DNA of 64,000 nucleotides from Anaerolineae bacterium (GCA_023382535.1 JAHDWA010000011.1:62001-126000), one strand, 5' to 3'; shown: positions 26,281 through 36,312, numbered from the stretch's first letter. The notes: generated from the sequence alone by a model not told the origin. Translations and numbers: made by a program.

Positions 26281-26610
26281 TCATTCGGCAAACATCTCTG
26301 CCAAAACCTGGAGCACTTTCTTTTGCGTTTGCTCCTCTATTTCGCCTAACCACTTGACGAGACGGACTTTATCTACTGTGTGAAGTTGGTCTAAAACAAC
26401 CTGACCTTCCTTATAATTAAATACACACGGCACTCGGGTCGGATAGGAACGTCTCTTGGTTGTCACAGGAGCAACAATAACTGTTTTGATATAACGGTTC
26501 ATTTCATCTGGTGAAATCACCAAGCAAGGGCGAGTTTTCTGAATCTCAGCCCCTACGGTCGGATCTAGGTTTACCAAGTAAACCTCAAACCGTTTGACTA
26601 CCATTCCCAT
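26281..26610 (-). CDS. mazF: MazF/PemK-family endoribonuclease toxin
   Basis: A 109-residue toxin of the MazF/PemK family, which cleaves mRNA at short sequences. It opens VKRFEVYLVNLDPTVGAEIQKTRPCLVIS, where the Arg of K-T-R-P is a catalytic residue of the family, followed by VIVAPVTTKRRSYPTRVP with the second conserved Thr/Ser region and a GQVVLDQLHTVDKVRL segment. Length is typical. It overlaps the end of the antitoxin gene by 13 bases, so it is translated in a coupled way from the same transcript. An alternative ATG lies two codons in (26604). Probably active, as all key residues are present. Confidence 0.95.
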   Translation of the reverse strand: MGMVVKRFEVYLVNLDPTVGAEIQKTRPCLVISPDEMNRYIKTVIVAPVTTKRRSYPTRVPCVFNYKEGQVVLDQLHTVDKVRLVKWLGEIEEQTQKKVLQVLAEMFAE

Positions 26611-26858
26611 TCTTCTTCATCCCAGGTGGTCAGGCTAGAAACCCCTTCATCAAGAAGTTCATCATCCTTGTCAACGGCCATGGCCTGAAACTGTTTGTCC
26701 CAGTTATAACGAGGAGTCTGTAAAGGCCGAACAACTAACTGGTTTTCCTGAACTTCCAACTCAACTTCATCGCTTAAACGAAGTTGTTCTAACATGACCT
26801 TCGGGATGCGAAGCCCCTGAGAATTGCCGATTTTAATGAGACGTGTTCTGACAACCAT
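26598..26858 (-). CDS. mazE: MazE/AbrB-family antitoxin
   Basis: An 86-residue antitoxin. The N-terminal SpoVT/AbrB swapped-hairpin DNA-binding domain reads RLIKIGNSQGLRIPKVMLEQL and ELEVQENQLVVRP. The acidic C-terminus (DKDDELLDEGVSS and DEEEWEW) should wrap into and block MazF. The ATG at 26858 is chosen: it begins the AbrB fold and has a GAGAG ribosome site; upstream in-frame codons encode an unlike Cys/Ile stretch. A promoter at 26894-26922 lies directly upstream, and the antitoxin probably represses it. It is the first gene of the mazEF pair. Confidence 0.93.
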   Translation of the reverse strand: MVVRTRLIKIGNSQGLRIPKVMLEQLRLSDEVELEVQENQLVVRPLQTPRYNWDKQFQAMAVDKDDELLDEGVSSLTTWDEEEWEW

Positions 26859-26893
26859 AAATTTTCTCTCAACTCGCCCGACAAAGTAATTAC

Positions 26894-26922
26894 ATTGTAC
26901 ATACATAATAAAACAAATACAA
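26894..26922 (-). promoter_or_regulatory. mazEF promoter with overlapping TGTACA-type dyad
   Basis: On the minus strand TTGTAT (26917-26922) and TACAAT (26894-26899) are 17 bases apart; transcription would start near 26887, 28 bases before mazE. A short TGTACA palindrome overlaps the -10 region and could be the MazE/MazEF operator. Confidence 0.5.
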
Positions 26923-27077
26923 ATTAAGATGATCATTTGGGGTCAGAAATAATTACCCTCAATCACCAGAACAGCCAGCAATCGCGTGATTTTTGGTTTG
27001 GTCAGCGTGCCTAACGTGGTAAAGTAAATTCGGGCTGGATTAAAAGGTTGGGTTCCATCAATAACATCAGCCTTGGC

Positions 27078-27797
27078 TCAATTGAGTTTCGTCTGCCAAA
27101 TGGCTTTACCGATGAAAAACGGCCCCAAACTCTCCAAATATTGAGAGGTTTGTTTGGTTTTACGCATAGCTTGAACCACAGCGGAGCAGGGATACAACTC
27201 CCGGCCCAGTACGGCGATCACAAAATCATTATCGTTCTTATCCAGGCCGTGGCAGGAGAGGCGAATATCGTGGGCCAGGCCCGCTTTGCCGTAAGACATG
27301 CCAATGCCGCCATGCTCCATCAAGACCAGCTTTTGCTCCTGCTCCGGCAGGGTCTCAAACGTTTTGACTCGCCGCAGCGGATACCAGACCGCCCAGGGCC
27401 ACTCCGGATCGAGGACGCGGCGGCGGGGGCGGGTCAGCAGCGTTGCTTCCAAATCCTGCTCGTAGCCGACGGAGTAGGTCCGGCCAAACATGGTGTATTC
27501 GGGCTTGGGGGTCAGGCCGGCAAAGGGGGGCTGGTTGAGTACCTGGCGCAGCTCGGTGACAAAATAGTCCGGGTCTTCGTGCATGACCAGCAAAGCTACA
27601 CCCTGCGGGTCATTAATGTCGGCGTAAAGCACGCTGTCCAGGTTAGCTTGGTCCAGGGCTTCGATCAACGCGCCGGTGTTGCGGCAGCCGCCATAGGCCA
27701 GCAACTGCATGAACAGCCGCCGGTCCAGCGAAATTGTCTGGCCGTTTTTGTCTTTCCCTTTTTCGCTGAGATCGAGTTGAAACGATTCTTGGGTCAT
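27078..27797 (-). CDS. Chlorite dismutase-family heme protein (HemQ-like)
   Basis: A 239-residue member of the Cld/HemQ family. The C-terminal ferredoxin-like half is the clearest: VWYPLRRVKTFETLPEQEQ, then LMEHGGIGMSYGKAGLAHD with the His expected to be the proximal heme ligand, a CHGLDKNDNDFVIAVLG strand, and VVQAMRKTKQTSQY...GPFFIGK. HemQ converts coproheme to heme b in monoderm-type pathways, while true Cld splits chlorite; in Chloroflexota HemQ function is more likely, but the distal Arg/Gln position cannot be settled by eye. AGGA lies 9 bases before the start. It stands alone, between mazEF and a receiver gene. Confidence 0.82.
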   Translation of the reverse strand: MTQESFQLDLSEKGKDKNGQTISLDRRLFMQLLAYGGCRNTGALIEALDQANLDSVLYADINDPQGVALLVMHEDPDYFVTELRQVLNQPPFAGLTPKPEYTMFGRTYSVGYEQDLEATLLTRPRRRVLDPEWPWAVWYPLRRVKTFETLPEQEQKLVLMEHGGIGMSYGKAGLAHDIRLSCHGLDKNDNDFVIAVLGRELYPCSAVVQAMRKTKQTSQYLESLGPFFIGKAIWQTKLN

Positions 27798-27892
27798 ATT
27801 CCATCCTTTTCGTTAAAAAGATAATGCCTGATATTATCTTCACAACTTTTAGAGGGACAAATTAGACCCAGCGAGTTTCTGCATAAGGCAGA

Positions 27893-28306
27893 TCAATTAT
27901 ACACCTCCCAAACTCCCTCCCCCTCCATAATCCGGCGAATCTGGTCGGGGAAGCGGTTGCGGTTGAGGGGTTTGCCCAAAAAGCCGTCGAAGCCGGCGGC
28001 CTGGGCCTTGGGCATTTCGGTGCTGGCATCGCGGGCCGTCACGGCGATGATGGGCACATCTCGGAGCGCGGGGTCCTGCTTGATTTGGGCCAGCACTTCG
28101 TAACCATCACCATCGGGCAGGCCCAAATCCAAAAAGATCATATCCACCTTGTTCATCTTTTTAGCTCGATCTACCGCATCACGGGCAAAACGTTCCATGA
28201 CCGTGCGCACGCCAATCCGCCGCAGCATCACCGACAGAATCGCCAGGCCGGAAGCGTCATCCTCGACCACCAGGGCGATATAGGTTGGAAATTTATCAGT
28301 GCTCAT
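27893..28306 (-). CDS. Single-domain response-regulator receiver
   Basis: A 137-residue CheY-like receiver without output domain. Key residues are complete: Glu-Asp-Asp after strand 1 (LVVEDDA), phospho-acceptor Asp in MIFLDLGLPDGDGYE, Thr in IIAVTARD and Lys in FLGKPLN. The ATG at 28306 is chosen, since the in-frame extension upstream merely reads through the repeat at 28343-28408. It follows the 773-residue kinase (108 bases) on the same strand and is the last gene of a three-gene set of two kinases and one receiver. It probably takes phosphate from one or both kinases and acts by protein contact. Confidence 0.93.
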   Translation of the reverse strand: MSTDKFPTYIALVVEDDASGLAILSVMLRRIGVRTVMERFARDAVDRAKKMNKVDMIFLDLGLPDGDGYEVLAQIKQDPALRDVPIIAVTARDASTEMPKAQAAGFDGFLGKPLNRNRFPDQIRRIMEGEGVWEVYN

Positions 28307-28342
28307 AAGACATCTCTCTTTACTTTTGCAGTTGCTAATCAA

Positions 28343-28408
28343 GTGACCACAAACCGCCGACCGGCGACCGCCATTCTTGCGGCGGTCAGCGGTCAATGGT
28401 CAGCGGTC
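28343..28408. repeat. Intergenic hairpin of GGTCAGC-type tandem units
   Basis: The left arm 28343-28372 has ACCGCC/GACCG units; the right arm 28381-28408 repeats GGTCAGCGGTC and GGTCAGCGGTC with an ATG-containing spacer. Same architecture as the other inverted-tandem elements, with a different unit. Confidence 0.75.
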
Positions 28409-28414
28409 TCGAAA

Positions 28415-30736
28415 TTAAACTGAAACTGGTTGAGTATTCTGTTCAACCGGCAGAGTCACCGTGAAAGTCGTTCCCTGCCCCACTTGACTTTCAACCCGAA
28501 TCTGTCCGCCATGCAATTCGACCAGCGACCTAGTGATCGGCAAACTCAGGTCGCCATTGCTGTGCCCTTCCCGATCGGCCAATCCATCGCCGGTAAATTG
28601 TTGAAAAATCGCCGGCAGAAGCTCGGCCTTAATGCCCCGGCCCGTATCGCTCACCTGGATAACCACATTCCCGTTCTTCGGGTAAGCCCTGAGCCAAACC
28701 TGTCCGCTGTCGGTAAATTTAACGGCATTGGAGAGCAGGTTCAGGATAATTTGGCGCAGCCGCAAGCGGTCGGCCAGTACCAGAGGCAGCGTAGAAGCCA
28801 GGTCAGTTAACAGTTGGACCGGCTTGCCGCCGAGCAGTTCCGCCGCTCTGGGGGTAGTTTCGGCAACCACTTCGGTCAAATTAACCGGCTGGAGTTGCAA
28901 GGCCATTTGCCCTGCTTCTATTTTACTCATGTCTAAAATGTTGTTAATTAAGCTCAGTAGTTTTTCCGCACTCTGCAGAGCCTGGTTAAGATGACCGGAC
29001 TGTTCGGCATTGAGGGGACCGGTGTCGCCGTCAAGCACAAAGCCGATGTAGTTGATGATCCCATTGAGCGGGGCGCGGAGTTCATGGGTAACGTTAGCCA
29101 GGAATTTGCTTTTCAAGCGAGTCAGTTCCTCGGTGGTGCGAATCGCCTCGTCCAGCTCAAAACTCCACAGGGCCAGGGCAAGCTGCTGCTGTAGTTCCAG
29201 CAATATCAGCCGCTCCCGTGCAGTGAAATCTCGACCGTTGATCTTGCCACCAAAAAAAAGGGTCCCCAGAGAAACATTGTTAACTGTAATGGGCAATCGT
29301 AAAGCATAAGGGCTGCTGGGCCGGCCGCGCCGGCTCAACTCGGCGCTGCGCAAGCGGAAATCATCAGGAATGTTCCAGCTCACCAGAGCCTCCAGATCAT
29401 GGCGAGACTGCACTTTAAGCAGTCCCTGTTGAAACAAACGCAAGCCGATTCTGAAATCTTCAATGCTGCCGTAGAGACGTTGTTCCAGCTTGTGACGAGC
29501 AGCCCCCACCACCGGACGTACTATAAAGAAAGCCAGGGTGGTCAAGAGAATGATTTTTACGTCGGCAGGGCGAAGGAAGTCGAGATTGACTGTGGTCGCG
29601 TTGATGAGGGCAAGCAGCATGAAGTAGCCAACCAGCGCCAGGCTCAGTGCTCTCAAATAAAGCGTGTGCAAGGGCTGGCTGCGTTTTAGCTCAAACATGT
29701 GGTAGCGAAGAACAGCTACCGTAGCTGCAACGGGCAGTCCAATCAAGCCATATCGTTCCACCGCTTCAAAGACCAGCTTAAGGTTAAACTCTAACAATAA
29801 ATTTAGGCTGACAGCCAGCAGGGCCGGCAAAACCAATCCCAGCAGCAGCACGTTGGCCTGGCGCCGCGCCGAGGGCGCCTCCGCTCGCATGCTCACATTC
29901 AGCAGCAAACCGGCCCCGATGACGGCATAAAAAGCCGTATAGCCATTCACAAACTGGGTAAAGTAACCGGTCACTTCGGGACGCTTAATTAAGGTCGGCA
30001 GGTAAACAATAGCCGGCAGAACCGGCAGATAAAGCAACGGCAGGAGCGCAGGCCAGCTTTTCAAAACCCGGCGCGGGTAGGGAAACGCGAGCAGAAAATG
30101 TACCAGGAGCGGCGGTAGAAGCAATTTACCGGACTGTGCCCCAAAGAAGGTGACATAAAAGAGCCAGCCAACCGTAAAATCGGGCAGGCTGACCAGCCCA
30201 TAAACAAAGGCAATGCTCAACAGGCTAAAGAGACGTACCTGAGGTGACTCCGACCAGCCATAAGTAGCGATTGCCGCTGCAATCAGGCCCAGCAGCGCAA
30301 AAAAGGCCGGGATGACCACCAACTGTAAAAAATCTTGCCCGGTGAAGCGAGTCACCGACAAGGTAACTTTAACCATATGACCGGCTGGGCTTGTAAGCAG
30401 ATAGTTGATGGGCTGGTCAATCTTTTGCCGTCCCACGTAATCAATTAATTCCTCGGAGGAGAATAGGGTTTGACCATTCGCACTGAGGATAACATCAGCC
30501 TCAACCAATTTGAGCGCGCCGCTGGTCACGTCCCGAGTTTCCCAGCCGGGCAAATTACTTTCGGTAACCACCCGATTTTGATGAAGAAATCCGGCAAAAG
30601 GCCGGCCGATCCACCGCCAACTGAGGCCAAAATTCAGCACCAGCCAGGCCAGGGCTAGCCCCAGACTCCCCAGCAGGAACCAGCGCCACAAACCATCGGC
30701 AGTAATCTGAGCCAAAGGTTTTGCATTAGCCTTCAT
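28415..30736 (-). CDS. Membrane histidine kinase with PDZ-like segment and eroded ATP lid
   Basis: A 773-residue kinase. TM1 is at about 18-38, then a small extracytoplasmic PDZ-like region (about 70-130), then about eight further transmembrane helices to about 410, a degenerate GAF-like region (about 430-525), HisKA with NVTHELRAPLNG (phospho-acceptor His551), and a HATPase with N-box LLSNAVKF and G1 SDTGRGIK. The G2 box, normally GxGLGL, reads S-N-G-D-L-S-L-P here, so lid glycines are lost and ATP turnover is doubtful. Its start overlaps the stop of the 471-residue kinase upstream by 11 bases, which points to translational coupling. Perhaps it works as a pseudokinase or heterodimer partner (inference). 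Confidence 0.9.
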   Translation of the reverse strand: MKANAKPLAQITADGLWRWFLLGSLGLALAWLVLNFGLSWRWIGRPFAGFLHQNRVVTESNLPGWETRDVTSGALKLVEADVILSANGQTLFSSEELIDYVGRQKIDQPINYLLTSPAGHMVKVTLSVTRFTGQDFLQLVVIPAFFALLGLIAAAIATYGWSESPQVRLFSLLSIAFVYGLVSLPDFTVGWLFYVTFFGAQSGKLLLPPLLVHFLLAFPYPRRVLKSWPALLPLLYLPVLPAIVYLPTLIKRPEVTGYFTQFVNGYTAFYAVIGAGLLLNVSMRAEAPSARRQANVLLLGLVLPALLAVSLNLLLEFNLKLVFEAVERYGLIGLPVAATVAVLRYHMFELKRSQPLHTLYLRALSLALVGYFMLLALINATTVNLDFLRPADVKIILLTTLAFFIVRPVVGAARHKLEQRLYGSIEDFRIGLRLFQQGLLKVQSRHDLEALVSWNIPDDFRLRSAELSRRGRPSSPYALRLPITVNNVSLGTLFFGGKINGRDFTARERLILLELQQQLALALWSFELDEAIRTTEELTRLKSKFLANVTHELRAPLNGIINYIGFVLDGDTGPLNAEQSGHLNQALQSAEKLLSLINNILDMSKIEAGQMALQLQPVNLTEVVAETTPRAAELLGGKPVQLLTDLASTLPLVLADRLRLRQIILNLLSNAVKFTDSGQVWLRAYPKNGNVVIQVSDTGRGIKAELLPAIFQQFTGDGLADREGHSNGDLSLPITRSLVELHGGQIRVESQVGQGTTFTVTLPVEQNTQPVSV

Positions 30737-32141
30737 AAACTTTGGCCGGCTCTACTTTCTGGCGACCATTTGCCATTAATTTACGCCCGTTGGTTATTTT
30801 CGCCGGTGAAAGCGGCAACATAAAGGAAAAGGTTGTGCCTCGTCCCACTTCACTCTCTACCCAGATCCGGCCGCCGTGCAGTTCCACCAGGGCCTTGGTA
30901 ATAGACAGTCCCAGGCCCGTGCCTAACTGACGGCGGCGCTCAAAGCGAAACTGCCGCTGCGGCTGGCCGGACAATTGCCGGTAATCTTCAAACACCAGGG
31001 GCAGGCTTTCCGGAGCAATGCCGATGCCGGTATCTGCCACACTAACCAGGATGTTGTTGTCGTCGAGCCAGGCCCGCACTTTGATAGCTCCCGCCTGGGT
31101 AAACCTGATGGCATTGGAGAGAAGATTGAGCAAAATCTGGCGCAGCCGCAGGCGGTCGGCCATAAAGGGGGGCAGGTTAGTGGCAAGCTCTACCCTCAAG
31201 TCAACCGGCTTTTGTTGCAGCATGCCCTTGACCATCGGCAGCGTTTCTTCGATCACATCGCCTAAATTGATCAGTTCCGGCTGCAAGGTGAGCTGGCCCG
31301 TCTCGATTTTGGTAATATCAAAAATATCATTGAGGAGCTTCAGCAAGTGTTCTGAGCCTTGCACTGCCTGGTTTAAATATTCTGCCTGGGCCTCGTTGAT
31401 TTCCCCGAACGCTCCATCGGCCACCAGGCCGGTGGAGTTAATCACGGTGTTCATGGGTGTTCGCAGTTCGTGGGAGATATTGGTCAAAAAATTGATCTTG
31501 AGTTGATCCGTTTTTTCAGCAGCTTCACGCGCCTCGGCCAATTGAATGCTCGAGAGGACCAGGGAAATCTGTTCCTGAAGCTGTTTCAGGGTGACCTGTT
31601 CTGACTGTCCAAAAGAACGTCGGGATCGTTTAGGGCCGATGGTTAAAAAGCCAAGAGAGCGTGTTCCCATTCTCAACGGCAGCGTCAGGCCCTGGGTTGT
31701 TTCCGGCTGCACTTCGGTATGCAGATAGACGCCCTCTACCATCAGCCGGGCCGGAATTTCTCGGATGAGGAACTGCTGTAACTTTTCCCGGCTAGTAATC
31801 TCAGCCAGTTGATGGCAGATTATCTCAATCTTTTCCTTAAAATGGGCCGTGTCGGGAAAGAAGAGCCGGTCCACACCGCGCTGGGACCACTCGTAAAGAA
31901 AACTCAGCAGCAAGAGGGTGATGAGCGTGGTAGAGAAGACCACCACACTGCGGTTGACTTCTGGCAGCAGCAGGCCGGAGAACCAGTAAATGAGGGAAAA
32001 AGTGGTCAGATACGTCGAAACCGCAGCCAGGGCAAAGCCGGCCCCAATCAAAGCCAAGCGGACCGCTTCCCATCTGGCGCTAATTTTTAAAAAGGACAAC
32101 CCTCTACGATTTCTGCCCATCGTAGCCAACTTGTACTTCAT
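30726..32141 (-). CDS. Membrane histidine kinase
   Basis: A 471-residue kinase with two transmembrane helices near the start (about 25-50 and 60-85), a GAF-like region (about 100-195), HisKA with NISHELRTPMN (His224) and a complete HATPase: N-box LLSNAIRF, G1 ADTGIGIA and G2 LGTGLGLSITKALVELHGG. The ATG at 32141 is preferred: GGAG lies 8 bases upstream, while the in-frame TTG at 32171 overlaps a TATGAT -10-like word (32160-32165). It is the first gene of a unit with the 773-residue kinase (11-base overlap) and the receiver at 27893. Its intact lid contrasts with the second kinase, so it is the likely phosphate source of the set. Confidence 0.92.
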   Translation of the reverse strand: MKYKLATMGRNRRGLSFLKISARWEAVRLALIGAGFALAAVSTYLTTFSLIYWFSGLLLPEVNRSVVVFSTTLITLLLLSFLYEWSQRGVDRLFFPDTAHFKEKIEIICHQLAEITSREKLQQFLIREIPARLMVEGVYLHTEVQPETTQGLTLPLRMGTRSLGFLTIGPKRSRRSFGQSEQVTLKQLQEQISLVLSSIQLAEAREAAEKTDQLKINFLTNISHELRTPMNTVINSTGLVADGAFGEINEAQAEYLNQAVQGSEHLLKLLNDIFDITKIETGQLTLQPELINLGDVIEETLPMVKGMLQQKPVDLRVELATNLPPFMADRLRLRQILLNLLSNAIRFTQAGAIKVRAWLDDNNILVSVADTGIGIAPESLPLVFEDYRQLSGQPQRQFRFERRRQLGTGLGLSITKALVELHGGRIWVESEVGRGTTFSFMLPLSPAKITNGRKLMANGRQKVEPAKVYEG

Positions 32142-32273
32142 CGGGTCAACTCCACACTTATCATAGCACAAAATCGCATAAGGTGTAGTTACAGATTGAT
32201 TAAGAGATGACCTTAAAATTATCTAACTTTAATCTAATAATGAGCGAAAGAATAGCCGATAAATCTCAAAATG

Positions 32274-32282
32274 TGGTATAAT
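32274..32282 (+). promoter_or_regulatory. Extended -10 promoter element upstream of dnaE
   Basis: TGGTATAAT fits the TGnTATAAT extended -10 form; no clear -35 is seen. Transcription would begin near 32289, giving a leader of about 200 bases that includes the repeat at 32405-32470. Confidence 0.45.
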
Positions 32283-32404
32283 AGGAAATAGTAAGTGAAA
32301 CATTTGTTCTACTACTTTCTACTCTTATCCACAAGATATAGAACTTCTACTTTGGAAAATGCCACATTTAGTGGTATCCTTCTGACTCCACCTTTAGGGA
32401 TTAT

Positions 32405-32470
32405 AAAACGTAAAACGTAATGCCCTTAAGCAAACGCGCGGCGTTCGAGTAACCCTTATGTTTTACGTTA
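32405..32470. repeat. Inverted-tandem repeat (AAAACGTA units) in the dnaE leader
   Basis: The left arm has two ACGTAA/AAACGTA units (32405-32422); the right arm has the complement TTTTACGTT (32461-32469). An imperfect hairpin with a GC-rich centre. Confidence 0.65.
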
Positions 32471-32486
32471 AAAGCGAGGCTGACTC

Positions 32487-35400
32487 ATGGGCGATTTTGT
32501 TCACCTTCACGTACACAGCGAATACTCACTGCTCGACGGCCTGGGCCGGACCGACCAACTGGCCAAGGAAGCGGCTCGGCTGGGCCAGCCGGCCCTGGCC
32601 CTGACCGACCACGGCGTCATGCACGGGGCGATTGAATTTTTCCGCAACTGCAAAAAGCAGAACGTCAGGCCGATCATCGGCGTGGAAGCCTACCTCACTC
32701 CCTTTGGCCGGCGCATGACCGACCGCGATCCGCAAAAGGACAATGTGCGCCATCACCTGCTGCTCCTGGCTCAGAACATGACCGGCTACAAAAACCTGCT
32801 CCAGATTTGCAGCGACGCCCAGATACAAGGTTACTACTACCGCCCCCGCATTGACGCCGACTACCTGGCCGCCCACGCCGAGGGCCTCATCTGCACCACC
32901 GGCTGCATGGCCGCCGAGATTCCCTCACTGCTGACCAGCGAGGGCCGCCCGCCCCAGGAAGATAAAGCCATGGAGCGGCTGCGCTGGTACCTGGATGTCT
33001 TTGGCCACGATCGCTTTTATATTGAACTGCAAGAGCACAGTATCCCCGAACTGACCCGCATCAACAGAACGCTCTTTGACTGGGCCGGGCGGCACGAAAT
33101 CGGCCTGCTCGTCACCAACGATGTCCACTATGTGACCGAGGCAGAGGCTAAAGCACACGATACCCTGTTGTGTGTTCAAACTTCCTCGCTGATCAAGCAG
33201 CCGAACCGCATGAAGATGTCCGACGGCAGCTACTATCTTAAAAGCCTGGACGAACTGCGGGCCATTTTCCGGCCCCTGGTTGACCTGCCGGAGAGCGCCT
33301 TCACCAACTCGCTTAAAATTGCCGAAATGTGCGAGGTGGATCTGGAAGACAGCAGCTTCCACCTGCCCGACCTGCCCACCGACCACCTGCCCGACGAGGT
33401 CATGCCCCGCCAATTCAAGGAAACCAAAGACTATCCCGGCTTCCTGCGCTACCTGACCGATAAGGGGCTGCGCGAGAAATACGGCGACCAGGCCGATTCG
33501 CCGGAAATTCAGGCTCGCAAGGAACATGAACTCAATATCATTAATAGTATGGGCTTTGCCATCTACTATTTAATTGTTTGGGATTTGTGCCGTTACGCCC
33601 GCGAGCGCAACATCTGGTGGAACGTGCGCGGCTCCGGGGCCGGCTCGATTGTGGCCTACGCCGTCGGCATTACCCTGATCGAGCCGCTGCGGCACGCCCT
33701 CATCTTTGAGCGCTTCCTCAACCCCGGCCGCATCTCCATGCCTGATTTTGACCTGGATTACCCCGACGACCAGCGCGAAGAGATGATCCGTTACACCATC
33801 GAGCGCTACGGCTCCGACCGGGTGGCTCAGATTGTCTCCTTTGGCCGGATGAAAGCCCGTGCCGCCATTCGCGATGTGGGCCGGGCGATGGATGTCCCGC
33901 TGAGTGAGGTGGACGTGTTGGCCAAGCACATTACCGCCATTCCCGGTAAACCCTGCACTATTGACGACGCCCTTACCCCGGAACACGAATTTTACAGCGC
34001 CGAACTCAAACAGCAGGTCGAAGAGGTTGACCATGTCCGCGAGCTGGTGGATTTCGCCCGGACCCTGGAGGGGGTCGCCCGCCATTCCTCCGTCCACGCC
34101 GCCGCCGTCATCATCACCGACCGGCCGCTGACTGAATATGTGCCGGTCATGCGCGCCCAGGGTTCGGTCATTACGGACACGGTCACGCAGTTTGAGTTTC
34201 CCATCTGCGAGTCCATCGGCCTGCTCAAGGTGGATTTTTTGGGCCTGTCCACCCTGACCATTATGCGCAAAGCCGCCGAACTGATCAAAGAGCGGCACGG
34301 CCTGGATTTCAACCTGGAAAATATTCCGATGGACCAGCCGGAAGCGTTCAAAGCATTACCCCACCTGCCGTCGCCGGAAAAGGCGTTTGAGTTGTTGGCC
34401 AAAGGGGATGTCACGGGCGTCTTCCAGGTGGAAGGCACGGGCATGCGCCGTGTTCTGACGGAGATGAAGCCGACCAAATTTGAGCATATCGTCGCCGCCA
34501 TCTCTCTGTTCCGCCCCGGCCCAATGGAATACATACCAACCTACATCGCCCGTATGCATGGCAAAGAGCCGGTCGAGTACAAGCACCCCCGCCTGGAGTC
34601 CATCCTGGCCGAGACTTACGGCATTATCGTTTACCAGGAGCAGATCATCCAGATTGCCGCACAGTTGGCCGGCTATGCCCCCGGCGAGGCCGACCAGATT
34701 CGCAAGGCGGTCGGCAAGAAAATCAAGGCCAAAATTGACGAGCATCGCTCCAAATTTGTCGAAGGCGCGGTCGCCAATGGCATCGAGAAAGAGGTGGCCG
34801 AGGCCATTTACGGCGACATTGAATTCTTTGCTCGTTACGGTTTCAACAAGGCCCACGCCGCCGACTACGCCCTGGTAACGTGCCAAACCGCCTATCTCAA
34901 AGCACACTACCCCATTGAATATATGGCCGCTCTGCTCACGGTTGAGCGCAACAATACCGACAAAATCGGCATGCTGGTGGGCGAGTGCCGGGCCATCGGC
35001 ATCCCGGTACTGCCGCCGGACATCAACTGCAGCCGGATTGACTTCACCATCGAGGATCGGGAGGGCAGCCCGGCTATTCGCTTCAGTATGGGCGCGGTCA
35101 AGAATGTCGGGGAAGGTCCCATCGAGGAAATTTTGGCCGTGCGCGACAAGGACGGCCCTTTTGAAGATATTGACGATTTTTGCAATCGGATTGACCTGCG
35201 TCATATTGGCCGCCGGGCGCTGGAAGGGCTGATCAAGGTCGGCGCGCTGGATCGCTTTGGCCCGCGCAGCCACCTGCTGGCAATTATTGACCGGATGATT
35301 AACCTCTCTAGCTCGACTCACAAAGCGGCCTCAGCAGGCCAGATAAGCATGTTCGACCTGGGTGGCAGCTTCGACGCGCCGCAGACCGGCTCGGTTCTTT

Positions 35401-36203
35401 ACCCGCTGCCGGAGGTGACGGAGATCAGCCAAAAGGAAATTCTGGCCTGGGAGAAAGAACTGGTCGGCACCTACCTGTCGGACCACCCTATTCAAAAATA
35501 CCTGGCCGACATCAAAGCGGCCAATACGGTGATGCTGGGCGAATTGGACGAAACCATGCATGGCAAGCAGGTCAACGTGGCCGGAGTCGTTGTTTCCGTT
35601 CGGCTGCACCAGAGCAAAAAAGGCGAGGCGATGGCCTTTGTGGAAATCGAAGACACCCAGGCGACGCGGGAAATTGTAGTTTTTCCACGCCCCTATGCAG
35701 CCCACAAAGCGCTGCTGACCGAAGGCCGGCTGGTCCTGATACGGGGCAAAGTGGACGCCCAGGAAGGTCGCCCTCCCAAAATTCTGGCCGACAGCATCAC
35801 CAGCGAATTGACCAGTTACCGGGCCGCCGAAGCAGAACCATCGCCGGTGAGCCAGCCGGCTCTGCCCGTAGCCAATGGGAATGGCAAACATGCGATAGCC
35901 GAACAGGCTGTACCCTACCAGCCCGCCCCACCCCCAGAAGAGCCACCCGCAGAAACCCCGCCCTCGCGTTGGCTGCACATCACCATCCCGCGCACCAATA
36001 ACCTGGTCCAAGATAAAGCCCGCTTGAAAGAGGTCTACAAGCTGCTGGTCGAAACCCCAGGCAACGATCAGTTCAGCTTCTACATTCCAGACGGCCACCG
36101 CAAAATCCGGGTGGATTTTCCCAATCAAACCACCCACGACACGGCGCATCTGCGGCAGCGGCTCACTCAAGTGTTAGGACCTACCTCCATCCGGGTAGAT
36201 TGA
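32487..36203 (+). CDS. dnaE: DNA polymerase III alpha subunit
   Basis: A 1238-residue replicative polymerase of the DnaE1 type. The N-terminal PHP domain (about 1-270) starts [15 protein letters not shown] with metal-binding His residues and DHGVMHG. The palm has [13 protein letters not shown], where Asp420, Asp422 and Asp424 include the two catalytic acids of the P-D-F-D-x-D motif. The fingers, a helix-hairpin-helix region and an OB fold ([21 protein letters not shown]) follow. A Pro/Glu-rich linker leads to a C-terminal domain (about 1150-1238). It is somewhat longer than the usual 1160 residues because of that linker. It is monocistronic, with its own leader. A 26-bp palindrome follows the stop. 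Confidence 0.98.
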   Translation: MGDFVHLHVHSEYSLLDGLGRTDQLAKEAARLGQPALALTDHGVMHGAIEFFRNCKKQNVRPIIGVEAYLTPFGRRMTDRDPQKDNVRHHLLLLAQNMTGYKNLLQICSDAQIQGYYYRPRIDADYLAAHAEGLICTTGCMAAEIPSLLTSEGRPPQEDKAMERLRWYLDVFGHDRFYIELQEHSIPELTRINRTLFDWAGRHEIGLLVTNDVHYVTEAEAKAHDTLLCVQTSSLIKQPNRMKMSDGSYYLKSLDELRAIFRPLVDLPESAFTNSLKIAEMCEVDLEDSSFHLPDLPTDHLPDEVMPRQFKETKDYPGFLRYLTDKGLREKYGDQADSPEIQARKEHELNIINSMGFAIYYLIVWDLCRYARERNIWWNVRGSGAGSIVAYAVGITLIEPLRHALIFERFLNPGRISMPDFDLDYPDDQREEMIRYTIERYGSDRVAQIVSFGRMKARAAIRDVGRAMDVPLSEVDVLAKHITAIPGKPCTIDDALTPEHEFYSAELKQQVEEVDHVRELVDFARTLEGVARHSSVHAAAVIITDRPLTEYVPVMRAQGSVITDTVTQFEFPICESIGLLKVDFLGLSTLTIMRKAAELIKERHGLDFNLENIPMDQPEAFKALPHLPSPEKAFELLAKGDVTGVFQVEGTGMRRVLTEMKPTKFEHIVAAISLFRPGPMEYIPTYIARMHGKEPVEYKHPRLESILAETYGIIVYQEQIIQIAAQLAGYAPGEADQIRKAVGKKIKAKIDEHRSKFVEGAVANGIEKEVAEAIYGDIEFFARYGFNKAHAADYALVTCQTAYLKAHYPIEYMAALLTVERNNTDKIGMLVGECRAIGIPVLPPDINCSRIDFTIEDREGSPAIRFSMGAVKNVGEGPIEEILAVRDKDGPFEDIDDFCNRIDLRHIGRRALEGLIKVGALDRFGPRSHLLAIIDRMINLSSSTHKAASAGQISMFDLGGSFDAPQTGSVLYPLPEVTEISQKEILAWEKELVGTYLSDHPIQKYLADIKAANTVMLGELDETMHGKQVNVAGVVVSVRLHQSKKGEAMAFVEIEDTQATREIVVFPRPYAAHKALLTEGRLVLIRGKVDAQEGRPPKILADSITSELTSYRAAEAEPSPVSQPALPVANGNGKHAIAEQAVPYQPAPPPEEPPAETPPSRWLHITIPRTNNLVQDKARLKEVYKLLVETPGNDQFSFYIPDGHRKIRVDFPNQTTHDTAHLRQRLTQVLGPTSIRVD

Positions 36204-36214
36204 AGCAGTAACTC

Positions 36215-36240
36215 TTGTAGGACAAACTTAAGTTTGTCCT
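36215..36240. repeat. Perfect 26-bp palindrome after dnaE
   Basis: Two 13-base arms (GTAGGACAAACTT and its complement) meet without a loop. No T run follows, so it is more like a repeat element than a terminator, though it could still end or protect the dnaE transcript. Confidence 0.8.
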
Positions 36241-36283
36241 ACGTTTCCAAAATCCGGGGCGCATACTTGCTACTTAAAATTGG

Positions 36284-36312
36284 TTGACAGATTGACCCTC
36301 TTGGCCTATACT
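36284..36312 (+). promoter_or_regulatory. Consensus sigma-70 promoter of the phosphofructokinase gene
   Basis: TTGACA (36284-36289) and TATACT (36307-36312) are exactly 17 bases apart. Transcription should start near 36319, giving a leader of about 154 bases. Confidence 0.75.

Larger units (their letters stand above)
32142..32486. other. 345-base divergent promoter region between kinase unit and dnaE
   Basis: Contains a -10-like TATGAT on the minus strand (32160-32165), an extended -10 element for dnaE (32274-32282) and an inverted-tandem repeat (32405-32470). No open frame with coding character and no RNA gene were seen. Confidence 0.6.

Noticed and set aside
27078..27797. True chlorite dismutase
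   Set aside because: No perchlorate reduction genes near and the distal Arg cannot be confirmed; HemQ-like is the safer call.
32446..32458. tRNA T-loop-like GTTCGAG word in the dnaE leader
   Set aside because: No acceptor, D or anticodon stems can be built around it; it is the centre of an inverted repeat.
33570..35321. Long open frames antisense to dnaE (33570-34298 and 34356-35321)
   Set aside because: They mirror the codon pattern of the GC-rich dnaE gene, have odd composition and no ribosome sites; they are shadows.
36215..36240. dnaE terminator
   Set aside because: Perfect palindrome but no T run on either side; classed as a repeat.
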